Program-made: the position numbers and the translations under genes
Shown: one piece after another, positions 12,299-22,631 of the stretch
Layout of the letters: each line of letters opens with the position of its first letter
Position numbering within the stretch: position 1 is the first letter of the stretch
DNA from: Ampullaceana balthica
Lineage: Eukaryota; Mollusca; Gastropoda; Lymnaeidae
Length of the DNA: 64,000 nt
NCBI GenBank assembly: GCA_944989445.1
Contig: CALYLW010000060.1
Location: 871,959-935,958, forward strand
Direction of reading: 5' to 3'
The notes under the pieces: model-generated
Database searches by the model: none
What the model saw: only the letters and a program-made list of their open reading frames with translations
What the model was told of the DNA's origin: nothing

Positions 12299-13650
12299 AG
12301 GTGAAAAGACATGTATTGGTAGTTCTATCACCTGTTCTCAGATGAAAAGACATGTATTGGTATTTCTATCACCTATTCTCAGATGAAAAGACATGTACTG
12401 GTATTTCTATCACCTGTTCTCAGATGAAAAGACATGTATTGGTATTTCTATCACCTGTTCTCAGATGAAAAGACATGTATTGGTATTTCTATCACCTGTT
12501 CTCAGATGAAAAGACATGTACTGGTATTTCTATCACCTGTTCTCAGATGAAAAGACATGTACTGGTATTTCTATCACCTGTTCTCAGATGAAAAGACATG
12601 TATTGGTATTTCTATCACCTGTTCTCAGATGAAAAGACATGTATTGGTATTTCTATCACCTGTTCTCAGATGAAAAGACATGTACTGGTATTTCTATCAC
12701 CTGTTCTCAGATGAAAAGACATGTATTGGTATTTCTATCACCTGTTCTCAGATGAAAAGACATGTATTGGTATTTCTATCACCTGTTCTCAGATGAAAAG
12801 ACATGTACTGGTATTTCTATCACCTGTTCTCAGATGAAACGACATGTATTGGTATTTCTATCACCTGTTCTCAGATGAAAAGACATGTATTGGTATTTCT
12901 ATCACCTGTTCTCAGATGAAAAGACATGTATTGGTATTTCTATCACCTGTTCTCAGATGAAAAGACATGTATTGGTATTTCTATCACCTGCTCTCAGATG
13001 AAAAGACATGTATTGGTATTTCTATCACCTGTTCTCAGATGAAAAGACATGTATTGGTATTTCTATCACCTGTTCTCAGATGAAAAGACATGTACTGGTA
13101 TTTCTATCACCTGTTCTCAGATGAAACGACATGTATTGGTATTTCTATCACCTGTTCTCAGATGAAAAGACATGTATTGGTATTTCTATCACCTGTTCTC
13201 AGATGAAAAGACATGTATTGGTATTTCTATCACCTGTTCTCAGATGAAAAGACATGTATTGGTATTTCTATCACCTGTTCTCAGATGAAAAGAATGTATT
13301 GGTATTTCTATCACCTGTTCTCAGATGAAAAGACATGTATAGGTATTTCTATCACCTGTTCTCAGATGAAAAGACATGTATTGGTATTTCTATCACCTGT
13401 TCTCAGATGAAAAGACATGTATTGGTATTTCTATCACCTGTTCTCAGATGAAAAGACATTATTGGTATTTCTATCACCTGTTCTCAGATGAAAAGACATG
13501 TATTGGTATTTCTATCACCTGTTCTCAGATGAAAAGACATGTACTGGTATTTCTATCACCTGTTCTCAGATGAAAAGACATGTATTGGTATTTCTATCAC
13601 CTGTTCTCAGATGAAAAGACATGTATTGGTTTTTCTATCACCTGTTCTCC
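12299..13650. repeat. 41 bp minisatellite, ~33 copies
   Basis: The unit contains CAGATGAAAAGACATGTATT and GGTATTTCTATCACCTGTTC. A T/C difference (GTATTGG or GTACTGG) and a rare AAACGAC variant (near 12,838 and 13,122) show block copying. Frames of 65 residues over it repeat every 123 bases and are not genes. Confidence 0.95.
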
Positions 13651-15170
13651 TTCGCCGCATCTTGCTTGAGCGGTGTTACTTGCTCCATCACATACCATTA
13701 GTGGCGCAAGGAATAATGATCTCATTCAGTGATATTTTGTGTCCTATCAACATCGATTCTACGCGAGACATCACAGCACAGCAAGATTTAGCAGTCGTAA
13801 AAAAAAATTCAATAAAAGGAAAAAAATAAAAAAATATATTAACAAAATCTTTGAAAAATATTTTTTTCAAATGACGAATTTGGTATTTAACTAGGCTATT
13901 GCGGCTACTTTTGAATCGAAATAGTAATAACATAACTACCCACAATTCAGAGCCGCAATTGGCATTAAGTTCGAAACTGAGGCTGAACTGGGTTATGGTG
14001 TCATTTTAATCCAAGTCATTTAATTAGGTCAATTAAATTTAGCAATTGCTTGCTGCATGAAGTTTTGTTGGTTTTTTCACGATTTGCCATAATGTGTTTT
14101 AGACATCAGATGAGCTAGATTTTTCAAATATACAGATGAAAGTATTGATCTGGACCAATCCGATATAGAAGAAGTAGAAGATGGGTTTTCATTTTGGTCC
14201 AGCAGTCTTCGTGAGTTTAGTTGTTAAAATTGTATGTCATGTATTTTTACAAGCCTTCAAAGCTACATTTACGGCAAAAAATAGCTACAATATAAACCGA
14301 AAACTTTTTTTTTCACCGCTAGTGGAATCATTTAACTGTGTACGTACGAACTTGATATTTATGTCAGTCTCTTATGCTCCTACTAAGGGAAAAGTAACAA
14401 AGAAGTAAGTTGACAAAAACGTCATTTATGTCACAGCTCATGCAACTGGAGAGATTTGAGAGAGTTGACATTTCTACCAGAGCTCAGTGAGACTAGTGAG
14501 ACATTACGTCACAAGGTTGAAATTTCTATCCTGTCTCAAAATGAATGGTCCGACGTGACATTTCGCCTGTGTGTCTTCTAAATGTCACAGTGTTACAAAA
14601 TGAGCCTCGCCCCCCCCCTGGGGTTATTTGTGGCCCGGGTCAGCGAGGTGCTCCTATTTTAGCAAAAATCCATTCTAAAAATAACTTCACCCCATTGACC
14701 CAGGCCGTCAGAGGTAAACACACCCCATGCCCCTCCCCCCTTTCCCCCTGCCCGTGGACCCTATCCTGTCAGACAGAAAAGACGGGATTATGACATTCCG
14801 ATCACAGTTTTTTTTGTTGTTTTTTCCTGGGGGGCAAAGTGACCCACTTACACTGAGAGACCCTAGTTTCTTGGACCTCTTTGGTCAAAACATCATTAGA
14901 TCCATTATCATCCACTTTCTACCTGTCTCTACCTGACAAGTCAATGGGGCTCAATCAAGGTGCTCAAACAAATACCTTCACGACAGCAGTCAGACGGCTG
15001 TGTTTTGTCTGTTGACCGAGTTTTTTTTTAATGACAGTTGTTTTCTTGGTGACACTCGGTGCAAGGAGGTTGAAGTAATTGGGTCTCACGAATTCACGTA
15101 TTAACCTACTCTACATTACTTCTAGACTTGCTATTTCAACCCTGGAGCCCTCAGCTTGGACTTAACGCGT
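13651..15170. other. No gene recognised
   Basis: Mixed AT-rich and C-rich sequence, including a C-rich patch at 14,605-14,760. The short open frames lack support from codon pattern or splice context. Confidence 0.45.
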
Positions 15171-15173
15171 CTG

Positions 15174-15242
15174 TGACGTCAGGTGGGACACTCCAATAGC
15201 AAGACGTTACTATATAAGAATACATAGTTCCACATCTTCAGT
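15174..15242 (+). promoter_or_regulatory. Core promoter-like module (CRE, CCAAT, TATA, Inr)
   Basis: Four motifs fall in the canonical order. A palindromic CRE TGACGTCA is at 15,174-15,181, CCAAT at 15,193-15,197 and TATATAAG at 15,211-15,218. An initiator-like TCAGT at 15,238-15,242 places its A at 15,240, 29 bases after the TATA start. The spacing fits an RNA polymerase II promoter on plus. No downstream coding exon is recognised and a Helitron sits about 80 bases downstream, so the target is unknown. A chance arrangement is possible. Confidence 0.4.
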
Positions 15243-15319
15243 AATTATTGGCACTCATCAGGCTGATTTATTTCAATAACGTTTATCACGAAAGGTTACA
15301 ATACGTATAAATATATATA

Positions 15320-15887
15320 TCTATCTATATATATAATTCTCTTCGTGGTCGGACCCTGCGAGACACCAAGCTGCAAGTATGTTCAACAGATACTAATTTT
15401 AGAAAGCAGCGCACCAAATTACTGCACCAATGCATCAAAAGGTGTGCAAATTAAATATGTGCTGTAAAAAAAAATTTAAAAAAAAATATAAAAAAAATAA
15501 AAAATAAAAAAAATTATATGACGTCATTGTTTTCGCTGATATTTTAATTTGTAAAAAGGGAACAATGTAAAAAGTTGTAAAATACTTTGTGTACATTTCA
15601 GAAAGTTTAATATTTCGTATTGATCAAACAAGGACAAGTTAGTTGGGATTTTGAAAAACGTGGGCGCCTACGGCGCCCTAAAAAAGTGCATTTTTTCAAA
15701 ATAAATAGATTTCAGCTGAACACTTCCGTCATTTTTTACGGGTGATACGCCGCGGGTCTCTCCAGAGTTCCTTCTTTTCATTGACTCGTTTGCCCAAACC
15801 CACCCCATTTTGACAACTGTGTCTTTCAGGAAGTCTTCAACCGTCACTAAATCTTTAGCGGCGTATGCTACGCCGCGGGTCAGCTAG
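15320..15887 (+). mobile_element. Non-autonomous Helitron, 568 bp
   Basis: It starts TCTATCTATATATATAATTC after an A and ends CTAG before a T, as expected for insertion between A and T without target duplication. A perfect 8 bp hairpin (GCGGCGTA-TGC-TACGCCGC, 15,858-15,876) lies 7 bases before the CTAG, the hallmark Helitron 3' hairpin. A second hairpin, GGGCGCC-TAC-GGCGCCC, is at 15,662-15,678. There is no Rep/helicase coding, so it is a dependent copy. Related fragments lie at 17.80-17.98, 22.19-22.62 and 29.60-29.93 kb. Confidence 0.8.
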
Positions 15888-16140
15888 TGTTATATATTTA
15901 ATCTGGGGTAAAGATTATGTGTGTACTTTTTTTTTGAAGTCGAAGACTTCTAGAATGCGCTTCACTTGTTTCACTTGCTAACCAAAATGTTTGTTATAAA
16001 TTATATTTCTAGTGCGTTTTGTGTTTGGAGTCAGAATGACGTATTTCCTGTATCCTGTTTACTGCTTATTAATTGTAAATAGATCTGCATGTTACTTTGG
16101 TTCGTCCATGCTTCGGAATTAAATTACGTTCACAAGTTCA
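15888..16140. other. No feature recognised
   Basis: AT-rich flank of the Helitron. Nothing supported. Confidence 0.5.
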
Positions 16141-16665
16141 GCAAATGACAAGAGTCAAGTGATACAAGTCAAGCGATACCAGTCAAGTGATACCAGTCAA
16201 GTGATACCAGTCACGTGATACCAGTCAAGTAACACCAGTCAGGTGATGCCAGTCAAGTGATACCAGTCAAGTAACACCAGTCAGGTGATACCAGTCAAGT
16301 GATACCACTCAAGTGATACCAGTCAAGTGATACCAGTCAAGTGATATTAGTCAAGTGACACCTGTCAAGTGATACCAGTCAAGTGACACCAGTCAAGTGA
16401 CACCAGTCAAGTGACACCAGTCAAGTGACACCAGTCAAGTGACACCAGTCAAGTGACACCTGTCAAGTGATACCAGTCAAGTGACACCAGTCAAGTGATA
16501 CCAGTCAAGTGATACCAGTCAAGTGACACCAGTCAAGTGACACCAGTCAAGTGATACCATTCAAGTGATACAAGTCAAATGAATTCAGTCAAGCCAATTC
16601 AATCAAATGAATTCAGTCAAGTCAATTCAATCAAATGAACTCAGTCAAGTGAATTCAGTCAAGTA
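16141..16665. repeat. 14 bp minisatellite, ~36 copies
   Basis: The unit is CAAGTGATACCAGT with GATACC/GACACC alternation. The right end (16,565-16,665) shifts to AATGAATTCAGTCAAG-like variants. Confidence 0.95.
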
Positions 16666-16759
16666 TGATCAAATGTACATAACCCTTAGATATAATTTAT
16701 ATAATCTACTCATTTGTTTCCAACCATCACTAAGACTTAATTTAATTATTTTTTTTTAA

Positions 16760-16883
16760 ACAGACCAACATGTCCGGTGACCAGACCAACATGTCCGGTG
16801 ACCAGACCAACATGTCCGGTGACCAGACCAACATGTCCGGTGACCAGACCAACATGTCCGGTGACCAGACCAACATGTCCGGT
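16760..16883. repeat. 21 bp minisatellite, 6 copies
   Basis: Near-identical copies of ACCAGACCAACATGTCCGGT plus G. In frame it reads NMSGDQT on plus and SPDMLVW on minus. The perfect repetition suggests recent expansion. No gene around it. Confidence 0.95.
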
Positions 16884-16954
16884 GCGGCATTAAATTTAAA
16901 AAAAATTCTACGCAATTTTCTCAAAATGGAAAATAATAAAATTATAACAAAATA

Positions 16955-17310
16955 AAATTATTTATTATAATATTAGGCAATTAGAAAAGATGTCCTTCTA
17001 AAGAAAATTGACAATATCAAATCTAAATATCATGATTCACAAGAGATCACTTTCCCTGGTGGGATACTCTTATTTTGAAGGATCCCATTCCCAGTTGGAC
17101 TCCGATCATCAATGAGATTATATTGGATGTACTTTGCATATTTGGTCAAGGTCTATTAACACACGTATAAGCTTTTACCATCACAAGTAATTGTGGCTAT
17201 GTCTTAACACATATAGATATATCCTTGACATAAAATAACAGGACAAAGTGCCCAATTGTGAGGTCCTGATGCATGCCAGCACCCAAATAAAGTTCTCAAT
17301 CTTTAGTGAA
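16955..17310. other. No gene recognised
   Basis: Unique-looking AT-rich sequence between the 21 bp repeat and the LINE tail. Confidence 0.5.
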
Positions 17311-17313
17311 TGA

Positions 17314-17750
17314 AGCCTAAGATGGCTAGGACATGTACAAAGAATGAGCCCCGGCCGCATCCCCAAGGACCTCCTATATGGAGAACTGGCATCGGGAAAG
17401 ATGGAAGACAGGTCGCCCACGTCTTCGAGACAAAGATGTCTACCAGAGGGATATCAGAGCAGCCAGCATAAGCACAAGCGACTGGGAGTGAAAGGTAAAG
17501 GATCGATCCACATGCCGTATAGATGTCAAGGAGGGCGTGACACTAGCAGAGGAGCGCAGGATGGAGGAGGATGTAGGAAAAGGAGCTAGGAGTCAGGCCA
17601 TGAGAAAGTGACAAGCAAAGAATATGCGTGCAAAAGCTGTGACAGAGACTGTAATTCAAAGATATGACTGCTCAGCTGCACGAGGAAATGCAACCCAACC
17701 CAACGGTGATGCCCCATCGTCTTGCGAGACGGAAGGATGTCGATGAAAGA
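17314..17750 (+). mobile_element. Non-LTR retrotransposon (LINE) 3' tail, decayed
   Basis: Translated fragments match the post-reverse-transcriptase tail common in animal LINE proteins. SLRWLGHVQRMSPGRIPKDL then LLYGELASGK starts at 17,314. After a frameshift comes GRPRLRDKDVYQRDIRAAS, then DWE-stop. Further on, EYACKSCDRDCNSKI and LLSCTRKC near 17,620-17,690 resemble the terminal Cys-rich finger of these proteins with an internal stop. The endonuclease and reverse transcriptase are absent, so this is a 5'-truncated dead copy. Clade not determined. Confidence 0.75.
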
Positions 17751-17794
17751 TATAAAACTTGGATGAAATTCCTCGAAGCCTAAAAAATTATAAA

Positions 17795-17978
17795 ACTATA
17801 TAATTTGCAATTGTCACGCAAGTCAGTCTGTCCTAACGCTACTAATTTTAGAAAGCAAGGAAAACCAAATTATTGCACCAATGCATCAAAAGGTGTGCAA
17901 ATTAAAGATGTGCTGAAAAAAATATTATATGACGTAATTGTTTTCGCTCATATTTTAATTTTCGAAAAGGGATCAATG
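17795..17978 (+). mobile_element. Helitron fragment (partial)
   Basis: It shares CTACTAATTTTAGAAAGCA, ATGCATCAAAAGGTGTGCAA and the ATGACGTNATTGTTTTCGCT stretch with the Helitron at 15.3 kb. Similarity stops where the HINE-like array begins at about 17,979, so the array lies inside or against this Helitron. Confidence 0.65.
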
Positions 17979-20900
17979 TAATAAGAAAAACCCGTAAAAA
18001 ACCAAGTTTTTGACTATAAATCCTTTATGTACGAGAAGTAATTAAAAGAATGTTCATTATAATACGCAGCGCCAGACCATCCAGAAATACAAAATTGCAG
18101 TTGTGTCGTAAAACATGTTTAATATAATGCGCACCGATCAGGAATATGTTTATAAAAAGAGCTGTCAATAAAATACGCACCTTATTGCGCGACAGAAAGG
18201 TTGTTCAATATAATACGCACCGCGACGCTCTATCTCAAAAAATAGCATGATACATAGGAATAAATAAAATAATCTAAAAAATCAATAATTTAATTACGGT
18301 ACATGCGATCGATCTGAAATTTCGATACATTGTTTTTATCATCGGTACGAAACTGCCTGCAAAATTTCAGCTCGCTATCTTGCGAGCAAGTGGGTTAAAA
18401 ATCGATCAAAAGTTTTGGCGACAAGCAAGCAAGCAAGCAAGGTCGGTCGGTCGGTCGGCCGCAGACACCACGAGTTAATATAAAGGATTTAATAAGAAAA
18501 ACCCGTAAAAAACCAAGTTTTTGACTATAAATCCTTTATGTACGAGAAGTAATTAAAAGAATGTTCATTATAATACGCAGCGCCAGACCATCCAGAAAAC
18601 AAAATTGCAGTTGTGTCGTAAAACATGTTTAATATAATGCGCACCGATCAGGAATATGTTTATAAAAAGAGCTGTCAATAAAATACGCACCTTATTGCGC
18701 GACAGAAAGGTTGTTCAATATAATACGCACCGCGACGCTCTATCTCAAAAAATAGCATGATACATAGGAATAAATAAAATAATCTAAAAAATCAATAATT
18801 TAATTACGGTACATGCGATCGATCTGAAATTTTGATACATTGTTTTTATCATCGGTACGAAACTGCCTGCAAAATTTCAGCTCGCTATCTTGCGAGCAAG
18901 TGGGTTAAAAATCGATCAAAAGTTTTGGCGACAAGCAAGCAAGCAAGGTCGGTCGGTCGGCCGCAGACACCACGAGTTAATATAAAGGATTTAATAAAAC
19001 AAACCCGTAAAAACAAAGTTTTTGACTATAAATCCCTTATATATTATGATTATTTTCAAACATTTACAGACTGAATCTGTCTTAACTCAACTTTGCATCA
19101 TAACCCTAGTGGGGGGAGGGGTGGGTGGGGGGGGGGAGAGGGGAAAAGTCTGGTCACCGATTCGCTTGACCGAGCTCAGAGTGACACGTAAAATGTAAAC
19201 AAAAGCGCCCGTCGCTTCGTTGGGTCGCCTCAATGCGTCAGCTCAAAATTTCACGTGGCAAAAAAACAATAATAAACCGTGAATTGAAATTACATACCTC
19301 ATATAAGGATAAACTAAAAATGCATTAATTTAATTACGGTACGTTCGATCGATCTGAAATTTTGATACGATGCATTGTTAGGTCAGACGGGTCCGTGTGC
19401 CAAATTTCAGTTCGATCGGATCATGGGAAGTGGGTCATTTTTGACTTCTGTTTTTCCGCCCGCCCGCCGAGCCCAAGACAGAGAGAGAGAGAGAGACGGC
19501 CGCGAAGTTAATATAAGGGATTTAATAAAACAAACCCGTAAAAACAAAGTTTTTGACTATAAATCCCTTATATATGAGACATAACTAACAGTAGTGATTA
19601 TTTTTTAAACATTTACAGACTGACACTGAGTGATGTCCCTTGTCTTTAATAAATGGGGGTGGGATGTGAGGGGGTGTCGGCACGACGGTCGTCGTCAACA
19701 CGACGGTCGGCGTCAACTCAAACTCACGTGGAACTAAGATAAAAAAATAAAAAACAGTGAATTTTGAATTACATACCTCATATAAGGATAAACTAAAAAT
19801 GCATTAATTTAATTACGGTACGTTCGATCGATCTGAAATTTTGATACGATGCATTGTTAGGTCAGACGGGTCCGTGTGCCAAATTTCAGTTTCGATCGGA
19901 TCATGGGAAGTGGGTCATTTTTGACTTCTGTTTTTCCGCCCGCCGAGCCCGCAGAGACAGAGAGAGAGAGAGAGACGGCCGCGAAGTTAATATAAGGGAT
20001 TTAAAAAAAAACCCGTAATAAAACAAACCCGTAAAAACAAAGTTTTTGACTATAAATCCCTTATATATGAGACATAACTAACAGTATTGATTATTTTCAA
20101 ACATTTACAGACTGAATCTGTCTTAACTCAACTTTGCATCATAACCCTAGGGGGGGAGGGGTGGGTGGGAGGGGGAGAGGGTAAAAGTCTGGTCACCGAT
20201 TCGCTTGACCGAGCTCAGAGTGACACGTAAAATGTAAACAAAAGCGCACCGTCGTTTCGTTGGGTCGCCTCAATGCTCAAACTTTCACGTGGCAAAAAAA
20301 CAATAACAAATCGTGAATTTAAATTACATACCTCATATAAGGATAAACTAAAAATGCATTAATTTAATTACGGTACGTTCGATCGATCTGAAATTTTGAT
20401 ACGATGCATTGTTAGGTAAGACGGGTCCGTGTGCCAAATTTCAGTTCGATCGGATCATGGGAAGTGGGTCATTTTTGACTTCTGTTTTTCCGCCCGCCGA
20501 GCCCATGAGATGAGAGAGAGAGACAGAGAGAGACGGCGGTGAAGTTAATATAAGGGATTTAAAAAACAAACCCGTAAAAACAAAGTTTTTGACTATAAAT
20601 CCCTTATATATGAGACATAACTAACAGTATTGATTATTTTCAAACATTTACAGACTGAATCTGTCTTAACTCAACTTTGCATCATAACCCTAGTGGGGGG
20701 GGGAGGGGTGGGTGGGGGGAGGGGGGGTGGGGGGAGAGGGGAAAAGTCTGGTCACCGATTCGCTTGACCGAGCTCAGAGTGACACGTAAAATGTAAACAA
20801 AAGCGCCCGTCGTTTCGTTGGGTCGCCTCAATGCGTCAGCTCAAAATTTCACGTGGCAAAAAAACAATAACAAATGTGAATTTAAATTACATACCTCATA

Positions 20901-22178
20901 TAAGGATAAACTAAAAATGCATTAATTTAATTACGGTACGTTCGATCGATCTGAAATTTTGATACGATGCATTGTTAGGTAAGACGGGTCCGTGTGCCAA
21001 ATTTCAGTTCGATCGGATCATGGGAAGTGGGTCATTTTCGACTTCTGTTTTTCCGCCCGCCGAGCCCATGAGATGATGAGAGAGAGACAGAGACGGCCGC
21101 GAAGTTAATATAAGGGATTTAATAAAACAAACCCGTAAAAACAAAGTTTTTGACTATAAATCCCTTATATATGAGACATAACTAACAGTATTGATTATTT
21201 TCAAACATTTACAGACTGAATCTGTCTTAACACAAGTTTGCTTCATAACCCTAGGGGGGGGGTGGGGGGAGGGTGGGTGGGGAGGGGGAGAGGGGAAAAG
21301 TCTGGTCACCGATTCGCTTGACCGAGCTCAGAGTGACACGTAAAATGTAAACAAAAGCGCACCGTCGTTTCGTTGGGTCGCCTCAATGCTCAAACTTTCA
21401 CGTGGCAAAAAAACAATAACAAATCGTGATTTTAAATTACATACCTCATATAAGGATAAACTAAAAATGCATTAATTTAATTACGGTACGTTCGATCGAT
21501 CTGAAATTTTGATACGATGCATTGTTAGGTAAGACGGGTCCGTGTGCCAAATTTCAGTTCGATCGGATCATTGGAAGTGGGTCATTTTTGACTTCTGTTT
21601 TTCCGCCCGCCGAGCCCATGAGATGATGAGAGAGAGACAGACAGAGAGAGACGGCCGCGAAGTTAATATAAGGGATTTAATAAAACAAACCCGTAAAAAC
21701 AAAGTTTTTGACTATAAATCCCTTATATATGAGACATAACTAACAGTATTGATTATTTTCAAACATTTACAGACTGACACCGAGTGATGTCCCTTGTCTT
21801 TAATAAATGGGGGTGGGATGCGAGTGGGTGTCGGCACGACGGTCGGCGTCAACACGACGGTCGGCGTCAACTCAAACTCACGTGGAACTGGGCAGAAAAA
21901 AAACAATAACAAACAGTGAATTTTGAATTACATACCTCATATAAGGATAAACTAAAAATGCATTAATTTAATTACGGTACGTTCGATCGATCTGAAATTT
22001 TGATACGATGCATTGTTAGGTAAGACGGGTCCGTGTGCCAAATTTCAGTTCGATCGGATCATTGGAAGTGGGTCATTTTCGACTTTTGTTTTTCCGCCCG
22101 CCGAGCCCATGAGATGATGACAGACAGAGAGAGAGAGAGACAGAGAGAGACGGCGGTGAAGTTAATATAAGGGATTTA
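17979..22178 (-). mobile_element. Tandem array of 8 HINE-like units
   Basis: Head-to-tail units of about 490-565 bases. Their ACCCGTAAAAAC start points lie near 17,990, 18,503, 19,003, 19,536, 20,027, 20,568, 21,131 and 21,688. Each junction has TAAATCCCTTAT paired with ATAAGGGATTTA around an AAAAAC-AAA-GTTTTT hairpin. Three sub-types occur: units 1-2 (CGCAGCGCCAGACC type), units 3, 5, 6 and 7 (GGTCACCGATTCGCTTGACC type with a G-rich tract) and units 4 and 8 (CACGACGGTCG type). All carry a GATCGATCTGAAATTTTGAT arm with its inverted partner, and a GA-rich microsatellite. No coding. Helentron relatedness is inferred from end structure. Confidence 0.7.
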
Positions 22179-22618
22179 AAAAGAGGATTTGATGATGGTT
22201 AATTATAAAATTAAAAAACAAATAGGGCGCCGTAGGCGCCCTACAACCAGGGCTGTCTTAACGCATAGGCCCGTTGGGCATTTGCCCGGGGGCTAACGAG
22301 CATAGGGGCACCATGGGAATTTATTTATTTATATATATTATGTTAATTTATATTTTATTCCTTCAGGGTAGGGGCCCCACACTATTTCTTTGTCCGGGGG
22401 CCCCAAATGGTGTAAAGACGGTTCTGCCTAAAACCCCTATTATAAAATACTTTGTGTACATTTCAGAAAGTTTAATATTTCGTATTTATCAAACAAGGAC
22501 AAGTTAGTTGGGCTTTTGAAACAGGTCGGTGCCATAGGCGCCCTAAAAAAGTGCATTTTTTATAAAATAAATGGATTTCAGCTGAAAACTTCCGTCATTT
22601 TTGACGGGTATACGCTAG
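22179..22618 (+). mobile_element. Helitron fragment forming the spacer of the inverted arrays
   Basis: GGGCGCCGTAGGCGCCC, CAGAAAGTTTAATATTTCGT, AACAAGGACAAGTTAGTTGG and TTCAGCTGAAAACTTCCGTC match the 15.3 kb Helitron. It ends ACGGGTATACG-CTAG at 22,615-22,618 followed by T, an intact Helitron-type 3' end. A small hAT sits inside it. The left part is truncated at the HINE-like array. Confidence 0.65.
22248..22426. mobile_element. hAT-type MITE, 179 bp
   Basis: The ends CAGGGCTGTCTT and AAGACGGTTCTG form a 12 bp inverted repeat with three transitions. The flanks CCTACAAC (22,240-22,247) and CCTAAAAC (22,427-22,434) agree at 7 of 8 bases as a target duplication. It is inserted in the Helitron fragment. 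A second copy of the family is at 35,540-35,718. Confidence 0.75.
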
Positions 22619-22631
22619 TTATTAATATTTT

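Noticed and set aside
17344..17589. Host gene at the LINE tail
   Set aside because: The peptide pattern (LRWLGHVQRM...LLYGELASGK, GRPRLRDKDVYQRD) is that of a LINE C-terminus with frameshifts.
19140..21360. GGTCA...TGACC pairs as nuclear-receptor elements
   Set aside because: They recur only because the HINE-like unit is repeated. The spacing of about 11 bases is not a standard element.
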